This document shows positions 27,828-36,924 of a stretch of 64,000 nt of DNA, piece by piece. Origin of the DNA: DATAGF01 sp963813355 (GTDB lineage Bacteria > Actinomycetota > Thermoleophilia > Miltoncostaeales > Miltoncostaeaceae); NCBI GenBank assembly GCA_963813355.1, contig CAWEYS010000029.1, positions 251,233-315,232 of the forward strand. Direction: 5' to 3'. How positions within the stretch are numbered: position 1 is the first letter of the stretch; each line of letters begins with the position of its first letter. The notes below the pieces were generated by a model. That model saw only the letters and a program-made list of their open reading frames with translations. It made no database searches and was not told the DNA's origin. Made by a program: the position numbers and the translations under genes.

Positions 27828-29449
27828 GCGCGCCGCTGCGCAGCCGCCCCGCCTGGCGGGCGCTCGAGGGGCACCACGCGCTGATCGCCCGCCATCACCT
27901 GCGCGAGCTCTTCGCGGAGGACCCCGGCCGCGGCGAGCGCCTGACCGCCGAGGGGGCGGGGCTCTTTCTCGACTACTCCAAGAACCGCGTCACCGACGAG
28001 ACGATGGCGCTCCTGCTCGACCTCGCCGCCGAGTGCGGCCTGCGCGAGCGCATCGACGCCATGTTCTCGGGCGAGAAGATCAACGTGACCGAGGGGCGGG
28101 CGGTGCTCCACGTCGCCCTCCGGGCGCCGCGGGGGACGCGCATCGTGGTGGACGGCGGCGACGTCGTCCCCGAGGTGCACGAGGTGCTCGACCGCATGTC
28201 GGCCTTCGCCGACCGGGTCCGCTCCGGCGACTGGACCGGCGCCACCGGCCGGCCGATCCGCAACGTCGTCAACATCGGCATCGGCGGCTCGGACCTGGGC
28301 CCGGTGATGGCCTACGAGGCGCTGCGCTTCTACTCGCGGCGTGACATGACCTTCCGCTTCGTCTCCAACGTCAACGGCGTCGACTTCGCCGAGGCGACCC
28401 GCGACCTCGACCCGGCCGAGACGCTCTTCATCGTCTCGTCGAAGACCTTCACGACCCTCGAGACCATGACCAACGCCCACACCGCCCGCGACTGGACGCT
28501 GGCGGCGCTGGGCGACGAGTCGGCCATCGCGCGCCACTTCGTGGCCGTCTCGACCAACGAGGCCGGCGTGCGCGAGTTCGGCATCGACCCGGCCAACATG
28601 TTCGGCTTCTGGGACTGGGTCGGAGGGCGCTACTCGATGGACTCGGCGATCGGCCTCTCCACGATGATCGCCGTCGGCCCGGACGCGTTCCGCGAGATGC
28701 TCGCCGGCTTCCACGAGATGGACGAGCACTTCCGCACGACGCCATTCGAGCGCAACCTGCCGGTGCTGATGGGGCTGCTGGCGGTCTGGTACGGCGACTT
28801 CTTCGGCGCCCAGACGGCGGCCGTGCTGCCCTACGCCCAGTACCTCAAGCGCTTCCCGGCCTACCTGCAGCAGCTCACGATGGAGTCGAACGGCAAGTCG
28901 GTGACCCTCGACGGCGCCCGGGTGGACTACGAGACCGGCGCCGTCTACTGGGGCGAGCCCGGCACCAACGGCCAGCACTCCTTCTACCAGCTCATCCACC
29001 AGGGGACGAAGCTGATCCCGGCCGACTTCATCGGCTTCGCGCACAGCCTCGTGCCGCTCGGCCGCCACCACGACCTGCTGATGGCGAACGTCTTCGCCCA
29101 GACCGAGGCGCTCGCCTTCGGCAAGACCCACGAGGAGGTCGCGGCGGAGGAGACCGAGCCCTGGCGGGTGCCGCACCGGGTCTTCCCCGGCGACCGGCCG
29201 ACCAACACGATCCTGGCCGACCGCCTCACCCCCGCGATCCTCGGCGCGCTGGTCGCCCTCTACGAGCACAGCGTGTTCACGCAGGGGACGATCTGGGGGA
29301 TCAACTCATTCGACCAGTGGGGGGTCGAGCTGGGCAAGGTGCTCGCGACCCGCATCGTGGCCGAGCTCGAGAGCGAGGACGAGCCCGAGCTGACCCACGA
29401 CTCATCGACCAACGCGCTGATCCGGCGCTACCGACAGGCCCGCGACTAG
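27824..29449 (+). CDS. pgi: Glucose-6-phosphate isomerase
   Basis: Interconverts glucose 6-phosphate and fructose 6-phosphate. 541 residues; NIGIGGSDLGPVMAYEAL, the sugar-phosphate loop VSSKTFTTLET, FGFWDWVGGRYSMDSAIG, TNGQHSFYQLIHQGTKLIP and GINSFDQWGVELGK. Intact. The GTG overlaps the tal stop (GTGA). Combined with zwf, tal and gnd, it lets fructose 6-phosphate be recycled through the oxidative pentose phosphate route. Confidence 0.96.
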   Translation: MSAPLRSRPAWRALEGHHALIARHHLRELFAEDPGRGERLTAEGAGLFLDYSKNRVTDETMALLLDLAAECGLRERIDAMFSGEKINVTEGRAVLHVALRAPRGTRIVVDGGDVVPEVHEVLDRMSAFADRVRSGDWTGATGRPIRNVVNIGIGGSDLGPVMAYEALRFYSRRDMTFRFVSNVNGVDFAEATRDLDPAETLFIVSSKTFTTLETMTNAHTARDWTLAALGDESAIARHFVAVSTNEAGVREFGIDPANMFGFWDWVGGRYSMDSAIGLSTMIAVGPDAFREMLAGFHEMDEHFRTTPFERNLPVLMGLLAVWYGDFFGAQTAAVLPYAQYLKRFPAYLQQLTMESNGKSVTLDGARVDYETGAVYWGEPGTNGQHSFYQLIHQGTKLIPADFIGFAHSLVPLGRHHDLLMANVFAQTEALAFGKTHEEVAAEETEPWRVPHRVFPGDRPTNTILADRLTPAILGALVALYEHSVFTQGTIWGINSFDQWGVELGKVLATRIVAELESEDEPELTHDSSTNALIRRYRQARD

Positions 29450-29464
29450 GACAAGGAGGAGGCG

Positions 29465-30475
29465 ATGGCGCAGCTCGGGATGGTGGGCCTCGGCCGGATG
29501 GGGGCGGGGCTCGTGCGGCGGCTCATGCGCGACGGCCACGACTGCGTGGTGTACGACAGGGGCGCGGACTCCGTCGCGGAGCTCGCCGGCGAGGGCGCAA
29601 CCGGGACGGAGTCCCTGGCCGACTTCGTCGCCAAGCTCGACCGACCGCGCGCGGCCTGGGTGATGATCCCCGCGTCCGCCACCGGCGCCGTCGTCGATGA
29701 GCTCGCCGGGCTCATGGACCCCGACGACGTGATCATCGACGGCGGCAACAGCTACTACCGCGACGACATGGCCCGAGCCGCCAAGCTGGCGCCCTCCGGG
29801 ATCCACTACATCGACTGCGGGACCAGCGGCGGCGTCTTCGGCCTCGAGCGCGGCTTCTGCCTGATGATCGGGGGCGAGGAGGAGCCGGTGAAACGGCTCG
29901 ACCCGATCTTCCGCTCGATCGCGCCGGGCGAGGGCGAGGCCCCCCCGACCCCGGGCCGCAAGGCCGGGGGCACCGCCCAGCACGGCTACCTCCACTGCGG
30001 GCCGTCCGGTGCGGGCCACTTCGTGAAGATGGTCCACAACGGGATCGAGTACGGGATCATGGCGGCGTACGCCGAGGGGCTGAACGTCCTGCACCGGGCG
30101 GACATCGGCTCGGAGGAGGTTCAGGCGAGCGCCGAGATCGCGCCGCTGGACCAGCCCGAGTACTACCGCTACGACATCGACGTGCCCGAGGTGGCCGAGG
30201 TCTGGCGGCGCGGGAGCGTGGTGGCGTCGTGGCTCCTCGACCTGACCGCGGCCGCGCTGGCGACCGACCCGACGCTGGCCGACCTCAGCGGCCGCGTGTC
30301 CGACTCGGGCGAGGGCCGCTGGACGATCCACGCGGCCATCGACGAGGGCGTGCCCGTCCCGGTGCTGTCGGCGGCCCTCTTCGCGCGGTTCTCGTCGCGC
30401 GGCGAGTCGCACTTCGCCGACCGGCTCCTGTCGGCCATGCGGCTGCAGTTCGGGGGGCACCTGGAGCTGCAATAG
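29465..30475 (+). CDS. gnd: 6-phosphogluconate dehydrogenase, short (decarboxylating) type
   Basis: Converts 6-phosphogluconate to ribulose 5-phosphate and CO2. 336 residues, the short form that is often NAD-preferring. GLGRMGAGLVRRL is the nucleotide loop, IDGGNSYYRDD and DCGTSGGVFGL bind substrate, and GAGHFVKMVHNGIEYGIM holds the catalytic Lys. A strong AAGGAGGAG lies just before the ATG, after a 15-bp gap from pgi. Confidence 0.93.
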   Translation: MAQLGMVGLGRMGAGLVRRLMRDGHDCVVYDRGADSVAELAGEGATGTESLADFVAKLDRPRAAWVMIPASATGAVVDELAGLMDPDDVIIDGGNSYYRDDMARAAKLAPSGIHYIDCGTSGGVFGLERGFCLMIGGEEEPVKRLDPIFRSIAPGEGEAPPTPGRKAGGTAQHGYLHCGPSGAGHFVKMVHNGIEYGIMAAYAEGLNVLHRADIGSEEVQASAEIAPLDQPEYYRYDIDVPEVAEVWRRGSVVASWLLDLTAAALATDPTLADLSGRVSDSGEGRWTIHAAIDEGVPVPVLSAALFARFSSRGESHFADRLLSAMRLQFGGHLELQ

Positions 30476-30602
30476 GGGGCGGAGTGGCGGCCGTTCGGGA
30501 CCACCCTCCGCTGGCTCTGGACCCTCGCGTCCCGCAACCGCCGAGAACGCCTGATCAGCCCGCCCCAACGGCACGTCCGGGGGAGATGCGGCGGGTGCCG
30601 CC

Positions 30603-30632
30603 TTGCCGCCGTCGAATGACGCCCGGTAGGTT
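30603..30632 (+). promoter_or_regulatory. Candidate promoter of the respiratory operon
   Basis: TTGCCG (30603-30608), an 18-bp spacer, and TAGGTT (30627-30632) lie about 45 bp before coxB. The rest of 30476-30678 has no gene and no clear terminator that I can see. Confidence 0.4.
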
Positions 30633-30678
30633 CGCGCCTGCGGGGCGCGGGTCCGTGCCGGCGGGAGAGGGGTGAGCT

Positions 30679-31314
30679 CTGCCACGGGATGAGTTCCAGG
30701 ATCTGTTCTCGATCTTCGCGCCCGTGGCGGCGGCGGTCTTCGCCGTCATCCTCCTCGCCTACATCGTCATCGTCGTCCGCTTCCGCCGGCGCCGCGGCGC
30801 CACGGGCGGAGACGACCCGCCCCAGCCCACCGACCGCTGGCGCTGGGAGGTGGCCTACGCCGTCGCGCTCGCCGTCGTCGCCGCGGTGCTCATCACGGTG
30901 AGCCTGCGGGCCACGGACCGGGTCAACGCGCTCTCGGCGGACCCGGGCCTGACGGTCGACGTGACGGCGTTCAAGTGGCAGTGGGCCTTCAGCTACCGCG
31001 ACGAGGGCGTGCGGATCGAGGGCGTCGAGGGCGAGTACCCCACGCTCACCGTGCCGACCGAGACGACGATCCGGTTCACGCTGCGCTCGAACGACGTCAT
31101 CCACTCGTTCTGGATCCCCTACGCCAAGTTCAAGCGCGACGCCTTCCCCAAGCGGACGACCGAGTTCGACCTGCGCTTCGACGACGCCGGCCGGCAGGAG
31201 GGCATCTGCGCCGAGTTCTGCGGGCTCGACCACACGATCATGCGCTTCGAGGTCAACGCCCTCCCGCCCGATGAGTTCCAGCGCTGGCTCGCGCAGCAGA
31301 AGGCGGCCTCGTGA
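30679..31314 (+). CDS. coxB: Cytochrome c oxidase subunit II
   Basis: Carries the CuA centre that receives electrons from cytochrome c. Two membrane helices (about 15-35 and 55-75) precede the cupredoxin domain with the aromatic electron-entry segment FKWQWAFSY, VIHSFWIP (His ligand) and C-A-E-F-C-G-L-D-H-x2-M (the CuA loop Cys, Cys, His, Met). No lipoprotein Cys. The start is unclear: in-frame codons run from CTG 30679 (LPRDEFQDLF), preceded by a GGAGAGG; the first standard start is GTG 30724, which would remove part of TM1. Either CTG is used or the 5' end has an indel. No fused cytochrome c domain. Confidence 0.9.
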   Translation: MPRDEFQDLFSIFAPVAAAVFAVILLAYIVIVVRFRRRRGATGGDDPPQPTDRWRWEVAYAVALAVVAAVLITVSLRATDRVNALSADPGLTVDVTAFKWQWAFSYRDEGVRIEGVEGEYPTLTVPTETTIRFTLRSNDVIHSFWIPYAKFKRDAFPKRTTEFDLRFDDAGRQEGICAEFCGLDHTIMRFEVNALPPDEFQRWLAQQKAAS

Positions 31315-32927
31315 CCACCACCACGATCCGCCAGCCGGCGGGGGGCCTCTACGGGTGGCTCGCCGCCGCCGACCACAAGCGCATCGCGCTGATGTCGATG
31401 GCCGCCGGCCTCGTCTTCTTCGTCGTCAGCGGGGCCAACGCGCTGCTCGTGCGGCTGGAGCTCGCCCGGCCGGGCGAGCAGGTGCTCTCGCGCGACACCT
31501 ACAACGAGGCCTTCACCATGCACGGGGCGGGGATGGTCTACCTCTTCGTGACGCCGGTGGCGCTGGCGCTGGGCGTCTACATGGTCCCGCTGCAGGTGGG
31601 CGCCTCGCAGATCATGTGGCCGCGGCTGGTGCTGTTCGGCTTCTGGCTCTACGTGATCGGCGGGGTGATCATGCAGGCCGCCTGGCTGACGGAGGACGGG
31701 CCCGGCAAGGCCGGGTGGACCGCCTACGTGCCGCTGTCGGACGCGATCAACACGCCCGGCACGGGCATGGACATGTTCCTCTTCGGGGTGGTCTTCGCGA
31801 CCACCGGCGGGCTGCTGTTCGCGGCCGCCACGCTCGCGACCATCCTCCGCCTGCGCGCCCCCGGGATGACCATGCTGCGGCTACCGGTCTTCTGCTGGAC
31901 GATGCTCGTGACCTGCCTGATGGTCGTCATGACCTTCCCGGTCCTCATCGCCGCCATGGTCATGCTCCTGGCCGACCGTCACGGGGCGGGCATCTTCGAC
32001 TCGGCCAGCGGGCCGATCTCCTTCCAGAACCTCTTCTGGTTCTACGGCCACCCCGTCGTCTACGTGTGGTTCTTCCCGTTCCTCGGGGTGGTGGCCGAGG
32101 TGGTCGCCGTCTTCTCGGGGCGGCGCCTGTGGGGCTACCGCACGCTGACCTTCGCGCTGCTGGCGTTCACGGCCCTGTCGATGAGCGTCTGGGCCCACCA
32201 CATGTTCACCACGGGCCAGTCGGCCAACAAGTACTTCGCCCTCACCTCCACCCTGCTGCTGGTGCCGGCCGGCATCGAGTACCTGGGCATCGGGGCGACC
32301 ATGTGGCGGGGGTCGATACGCCTGACGACGCCGATGCTGTTCGCGCTGGCCTTCGCCATACAGTTCCTCATCGGCGGGCTCACGGGGATCATGCTGGGCT
32401 CCCCCGCCCTCGACTACCAGCTCCACGACAGCTACTTCGTCGTGGCCCACTTCCACTACACCGCCTTCGGCGGCGCGCTGTTCGGGGCCTTCGCCGCCGC
32501 GTACTACTGGTTCCCGAAGATGACCGGGCTGGTGCTGCGCGACGGCCTCGGGAAGATCCACTTCTGGTTGATGGTCCTGGGCTTCAACCTGACCTTCTTC
32601 CCCCAGTTCATCGCCGGCTGGGCCGGGATGCCGCGGCGGGTCGCCGACTACCCGGCGACCGGCCTGCTCGAGGGCGCCAACATGGCGTCCACGATCGGCG
32701 GCTTCGTGCTGACGGTCGCGGTGCTGATCTTCATCGCGAACGTGATCCTGTCGCTGATGGACCGCGTGCCCACCACGGCGGACCCGTGGGGCGGCTTCAC
32801 GCTCGAATGGGCGACGTCGTCGCCGCCGCCGGTGGAGAACTTCCACGGCCCGCTGCCGCCGATCACGTCCGAGACGCCGGTGCTCGACCGCCGCATCGGG
32901 CCCCCGGTCGCGGAGGGCGGACGATGA
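31311..32927 (+). CDS. ctaD: Heme-copper oxidase subunit I with atypical proton-channel residues
   Basis: Catalytic subunit reducing oxygen to water. 538 residues with about 12 membrane helices. All metal ligands are visible: heme a His in FTMHGAGM, CuB His and Tyr in GHPVVY, the His pair in WAHHMF, and the heme ligands in VVAHFHYT. By eye, the residues equivalent to the D-channel Asp (APDMAFPR becomes ASQIMWPR), the Glu in GHPEVY (Val here) and the K-channel Lys (PTGIK becomes PAGIE) are all replaced. GTG start overlaps the coxB stop. Confidence 0.93.
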   Translation: MTTTTIRQPAGGLYGWLAAADHKRIALMSMAAGLVFFVVSGANALLVRLELARPGEQVLSRDTYNEAFTMHGAGMVYLFVTPVALALGVYMVPLQVGASQIMWPRLVLFGFWLYVIGGVIMQAAWLTEDGPGKAGWTAYVPLSDAINTPGTGMDMFLFGVVFATTGGLLFAAATLATILRLRAPGMTMLRLPVFCWTMLVTCLMVVMTFPVLIAAMVMLLADRHGAGIFDSASGPISFQNLFWFYGHPVVYVWFFPFLGVVAEVVAVFSGRRLWGYRTLTFALLAFTALSMSVWAHHMFTTGQSANKYFALTSTLLLVPAGIEYLGIGATMWRGSIRLTTPMLFALAFAIQFLIGGLTGIMLGSPALDYQLHDSYFVVAHFHYTAFGGALFGAFAAAYYWFPKMTGLVLRDGLGKIHFWLMVLGFNLTFFPQFIAGWAGMPRRVADYPATGLLEGANMASTIGGFVLTVAVLIFIANVILSLMDRVPTTADPWGGFTLEWATSSPPPVENFHGPLPPITSETPVLDRRIGPPVAEGGR

Positions 32928-33271
32928 GCGCGGGCTGGTTCTACGTCGCGCTCTGGGGCGTCCTGCTGACGATCCTGGCCGTGCTCCACTTCGCGTTCGA
33001 CGTGAGGGCGCTGCAGTTCGGGCTGGCGATCGGCGCCGCGGCGGCGGTCCTCGTCCTCGGCGGGCTCCTGGCGCTGCGGCCGCCGCACGAGGGCGTCCGC
33101 CTGCTGCCGGAGAACAGCTACGCGACCGTCATGGTCGCGGTCGGCGTCGTCATGGTGGCGACGGGCCTGGTCTTCGGCCAGTGGCTCTACCTGATGGGGG
33201 CCGGGGTCGTGGTGCTCGGCGCGGGCGGCGTCGCCCGCGAGTACCTGGCGGCGCGCAGGGGCGCGGGATGA
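32924..33271 (+). CDS. Small membrane subunit, probably cytochrome oxidase subunit IV-like
   Basis: 115 residues, three to four hydrophobic helices and no obvious motif. Position directly after ctaD (ATGA overlap) and size suggest an accessory oxidase subunit such as the actinobacterial CtaF type. No subunit III gene (ctaE) is present in this operon. Assignment rests on context. Confidence 0.55.
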   Translation: MSAGWFYVALWGVLLTILAVLHFAFDVRALQFGLAIGAAAAVLVLGGLLALRPPHEGVRLLPENSYATVMVAVGVVMVATGLVFGQWLYLMGAGVVVLGAGGVAREYLAARRGAG

Positions 33272-33885
33272 GGCTGCGCGCGCTCGCCTTCGTCGCCGGC
33301 CTCGCGGCCCTCGAGGCCGCGATCCTGTTCCCGGCCGACTCGATCGAGGCCCACGTCGTCTCGCACGCGCTGGTCGCGGTGGTGGCCGCGCCCCTGCTGG
33401 TGCTCTCCCGCCCGCTCGGCGTGGCCCTGCGGCCGCTGTCGCCCGGCCGCCGCCGGCGCGCCGTCGGCGCGCTGCGGCGCAGCCCCCTCGGCTCGGCCGC
33501 CGCGCCGTGGGCGGCCTGGGGGGCGTTCATCGCCGCCCACTGGGCGGCGCTCATCGTCGCGGGGACCCAGCACCACCTGACCGGCCTCCCCCACCTCGGG
33601 CTGCACCTGCTGCTGCTGGTGGTCGGCGTGCTCTTCTGGCTGCCCGTGCTCGGCCACGGGCAGGTGATGCCCCGGCTGCGCGGCCCGGCCGCGAGCCTCT
33701 ACCTGTTCCTGGCCGTGCCGGCCGCCGACCTCACGGTCGTCTGGCTGATGGCCCGGGGCGAGACGACGGCCGTCGGCGTGATGCTGGCCGCGATGGCCCC
33801 GCTGGGGATCGCCGCCCTCGCCGTCTCGTGGAGCTGGATCCTGCGCGAGGAGCGGCTCGCGCGCGCCGGCCAGGCGGCCCCGTGA
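33268..33885 (+). CDS. CtaG-like cytochrome oxidase assembly protein
   Basis: 205 residues with about six membrane helices. SHALVAVVAAPLLVLSRPLGVALR and AAHWAAL...HHLTGLPHLGLHLLLLVVGVLFWLPVLGH are typical of the Bacillus-type CtaG (caa3 assembly) family, with conserved His residues that may bind copper. Overlaps both neighbours by 4 bp. Likely helps metallate CuB of the oxidase encoded just upstream. Confidence 0.75.
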   Translation: MRLRALAFVAGLAALEAAILFPADSIEAHVVSHALVAVVAAPLLVLSRPLGVALRPLSPGRRRRAVGALRRSPLGSAAAPWAAWGAFIAAHWAALIVAGTQHHLTGLPHLGLHLLLLVVGVLFWLPVLGHGQVMPRLRGPAASLYLFLAVPAADLTVVWLMARGETTAVGVMLAAMAPLGIAALAVSWSWILREERLARAGQAAP

Positions 33886-34629
33886 GGCGCCCGCTCGTCC
33901 TGGCCGCCGTCCTCGGCGCCTGCCTGCTGCCGGCCACCGCCCACGCCCAGACGGCGGCCGATCCCGCCGCCGTCGCGCGCGGCGAGGACGTCATGCAGGT
34001 GAACCAGGGGCGCACCCTGTTCCTCGAGGGTTGCGCGACGTGCCACGGCCAGGACGCCGAGGGCACCGACCGGGCGCCCGACCTGCACGGCGTGGGCGCG
34101 CAGTCGGCCGACTTCTACCTCCGCACCGGGCGCATGCCGCTGGCGGTGCCGGGCGAGCCGCCGCTCAGCAATCCGCCGGAGTACGAGGAGGACGAGATCC
34201 AGGCGCTGATCGCCTACGTCGGCTCGCTCGGCGGGCCGGCGATCCCGACGGTCAACCCGGCCGCGGGCGACCTGAGCGAGGGCGAGCGGCTCTTCACCCT
34301 GTTCTGCGCCGGCTGCCACGGCAAGCTCGCCAAGGGCGGGGTCGGTCACGGGGGCGATCGCGCCGTCGCTCGACGAGGCGACGCAGGTGCAGATCGCGGA
34401 GGCCATCCGCATCGGGCCCTTCGTGATGCCGTGGTTCGACGAGAAGCTCATCGACCAGAAGGAGCTCGACTCCATCGTGGCCTACGTCGAGAAGACCAAG
34501 GACCCCGACAACGCGGGCGGCTGGGACCTCGGGGGCATCGGGCCCATCCCCGAGGGGATGGTGGCCTTCTTCATCGGCCTCCTGGCGCTGCTGCTCGTGT
34601 CGCGCCTGATCGGGGAGCGGGGCGAGTGA
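33882..34629 (+). CDS. qcrC: Di-heme cytochrome c subunit of the bc complex (one frameshift)
   Basis: A signal peptide (LVLAAVLGACLLPATAHA) is followed by two cytochrome c domains with GCATCHG and CAGCHG, and a C-terminal membrane helix (GMVAFFIGLLALLLVSRLI). This is the actinobacterial QcrC pattern, which links complex III directly to the oxidase without a soluble cytochrome c. The frame shifts near 34345 (GG for G in GTCGGTC). The second part then reads TGAIAPSLDEATQVQIAEAIRIGPFVMPWFDEKL. About 248 residues when repaired. Confidence 0.88.
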
Positions 34630-35527
34630 GCGCGCCGCCACCGCCCGAGGAGCGGCGCGCGCGCGACCGGGCCGAGCTGACGGCGGCCGCGCTCCTGCTG
34701 CTCGCGGCGCTCGCCGGGGTCGCGGCGATCGTGGTCTACATCGTCACCGACGACACCCAGCTCCTGGGCATCTCCTTCGGCGCTGGCCTTCCTCGGCGTG
34801 GCCGGCGCCATGATCGTCGCCGGCCTGCGCCTCTACCCGGCTCAGAAGGTCGTCGAGGAGCGCCCGGTCGCGGCGGACGAGGTCGCCGAGGCCGAGGTCG
34901 AGGAGAAGGTCGAGGACGCCGTGGGCGGCATCTCGCGCCGCAAGCTGCTGGCGGGCGCGGCCGGCGCCGCGGGGGCGGCCATCGGCGGGGCGCTGATCGT
35001 GCCCCTGGGGTCGCTCGGCCCGTTCGAGCTCGGCGAGAGCTTCGACGAGCTGCCCTGGAAGGACGGCGTGCGCCTGGTCAACGACCAGGGCGCGCCCATC
35101 CCGGCCGACCTCCTCGAGCAGGGCGCGTTCACGGCCGCCTTCCCCGAGGGGGCCGACAAGCGCGAGCTGGCCTCGCCGGTGGTGGTGCTGCGGCTGCCCG
35201 AGGGCGAGGACGACCTCGACCCCGAGCAGCAGGCGATCGCGCCCCGGGGCATCCTCGCCTTCTCGCGCATCTGCACCCACGCCGGCTGCGCCATCGCGCT
35301 CTACCGCACGCCCGCTCTTCCCGCCCGAGGCGCCCAGCCCGGCCCTGGTCTGCCCCTGCCACTACTCGACCTTCGACGTCCGCAAGGGCGGCAAGGTGAT
35401 CTTCGGCCCGGCCGGGCGCGACCTGCCCCAGCTCCCCCTGAAGATCGGCGACGACGGCATCCTCACCGCCGCCGGGCCGCTGAGCGACAAGCCGGGGCCG
35501 TCCTACCTCACGGTGCGCAAGACGTGA
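34626..35527 (+). CDS. qcrA: Rieske iron-sulfur subunit (two frameshifts)
   Basis: Carries electrons from quinol to QcrC. N-terminal membrane helices (LTAAALLLLAALAGVAAIVVYIV and a second after LLGISF), then a third helix preceded by a Tat-like RRKLLAG. Cluster motifs are CTHAGC and CPCHYSTFD. Breaks lie near 34780 and 35312, one extra base each. Reading through gives about 300 residues ending in GPSYLTVRKT. Multiple N-terminal helices are typical of actinobacterial QcrA. Start GTG 34626 overlaps the qcrC stop, and qcrB starts in its own stop. Confidence 0.88.
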
Positions 35528-36924
35528 TCTTCGCCCGCGTCGGCCGCTTCCTCGACGACCGGGCCGGCTCCGGCGCGCTGCTGTCGCGCGGCTTCCGCTA
35601 CGTCTTCCCCGACCACTGGACGTTCCTGTTCGGGGAGATCGCCCTCTACTGCTTCCTCATCCTGGTGGGGACGGGCACCTACCTGACGTTCTTCTTCGAG
35701 CCGAGCACCGCGCAGGTGATCTACGACGGCTCGTACGCCCCGCTGCAGGGCCAGGAGGTCTCGGAGGCCTACCGCTCGGCCGTCGACATCTCGCTCGACG
35801 TCAAGGCGGGGCTGCTGATCCGCCAGACGCACCACTGGGCCGCGCTGGTGTTCGTCGCGGCGATCCTGGTGCACATGCTGCGGGTCTTCTTCACCGGCGC
35901 CTTCCGGCGGCCGCGCGACCTGAACTGGATGGTCGGGATCACGCTGGCGCTGATGGCCCTGGTCGAGGGCTTCGCCGGCTACTCGCTGCCCGACGACCTG
36001 CTGTCGGGCATGGGCCTGGCGATCGGCTACTCGGTGCTCGCCGCCACCCCGATCATCGGCGGCTGGCTCGCCGAGCTCGTCTGGGGCGGCACGTTCCCGG
36101 GCGGCGAGGAGTTCATCTCGCGCCTCTACGCGGCCCACATCTTCATCCTGCCGCTCGTCATCTTCGGGCTGATCGGCCTGCACCTGTACATGGTGGTGCG
36201 CCACCGCCACACCCAGTTCGCGGGGCCGGGGCGCCAGGAGCGCAACGTGATCGGCTCGCCGGCCTTCCCCGGCTACATCATGCGCTCGGGGGGCCTGTTC
36301 TTCGCGACGGCCGGCGTGCTGCTGCTGCTGGGCGGCCTGATCCAGATCAACCCGATCTGGCAGTACGGCGTCTACCAGCCCTGGCTGGGCACCAACGGCG
36401 CCCAGCCCGACTACTACTTCGGCTGGCTGATCGGGGCGCTGCGGCTGATGCCCAACTGGGAGTGGACGGTCAGCGGCTACACGATCATCCCCAACCCCTT
36501 CTGGGGCGGGATCCTCTACCCGATGATCGTGTTCTCGATCCTGTTCGCCTGGCCGTCGCTCGAACGCCGCTTCAGCGGGGACCGCGCCCCGCACCACCTG
36601 GTCCAGCGGCCGCGCGACGCCCCGTTCCGCACCGGCCTGGGCGTGGCCCTGCTCCTGCAGGTGACGATGGTGCAGATCGCGGGCTCCGCCGACCGCATCT
36701 ACGTGTCCTTCGGGATCTCCTACGAGCTGCAGATCTGGTTCTGGAGGATCGCGGCCGTGGTCATCCCGATCCTCGGCTTCTTCATCGCGCGGGCGATCTG
36801 CCGGCGCCTGCTCCGGACCGAGGCCCACCCGCTGCGCGGCTGGACCGGGACGGCGGTCGACCGCTCCCCGGAGGGCGGCTTCGAGCCCGCCGGGAAGGGC
36901 TCAGGGCCGCCCCCGCCGCCCTAG
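35524..36924 (+). CDS. qcrB: Cytochrome b subunit of the bc complex
   Basis: Quinol-oxidising cytochrome b. 466 residues. Heme b ligands are the His in QTHHWAALVFVAAILVHMLR and in HIFILPLVIFGLIGLHLYMVVRHRH. The Qo-site motif is PDYYFGWLIGAL, the Actinomycetota variant of PEWY. A C-terminal extension runs beyond helix 8. GTG start shared with the qcrA stop (GTGA). Its stop abuts that of the convergent gene at 36925. Confidence 0.93.
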   Translation: MIFARVGRFLDDRAGSGALLSRGFRYVFPDHWTFLFGEIALYCFLILVGTGTYLTFFFEPSTAQVIYDGSYAPLQGQEVSEAYRSAVDISLDVKAGLLIRQTHHWAALVFVAAILVHMLRVFFTGAFRRPRDLNWMVGITLALMALVEGFAGYSLPDDLLSGMGLAIGYSVLAATPIIGGWLAELVWGGTFPGGEEFISRLYAAHIFILPLVIFGLIGLHLYMVVRHRHTQFAGPGRQERNVIGSPAFPGYIMRSGGLFFATAGVLLLLGGLIQINPIWQYGVYQPWLGTNGAQPDYYFGWLIGALRLMPNWEWTVSGYTIIPNPFWGGILYPMIVFSILFAWPSLERRFSGDRAPHHLVQRPRDAPFRTGLGVALLLQVTMVQIAGSADRIYVSFGISYELQIWFWRIAAVVIPILGFFIARAICRRLLRTEAHPLRGWTGTAVDRSPEGGFEPAGKGSGPPPPP

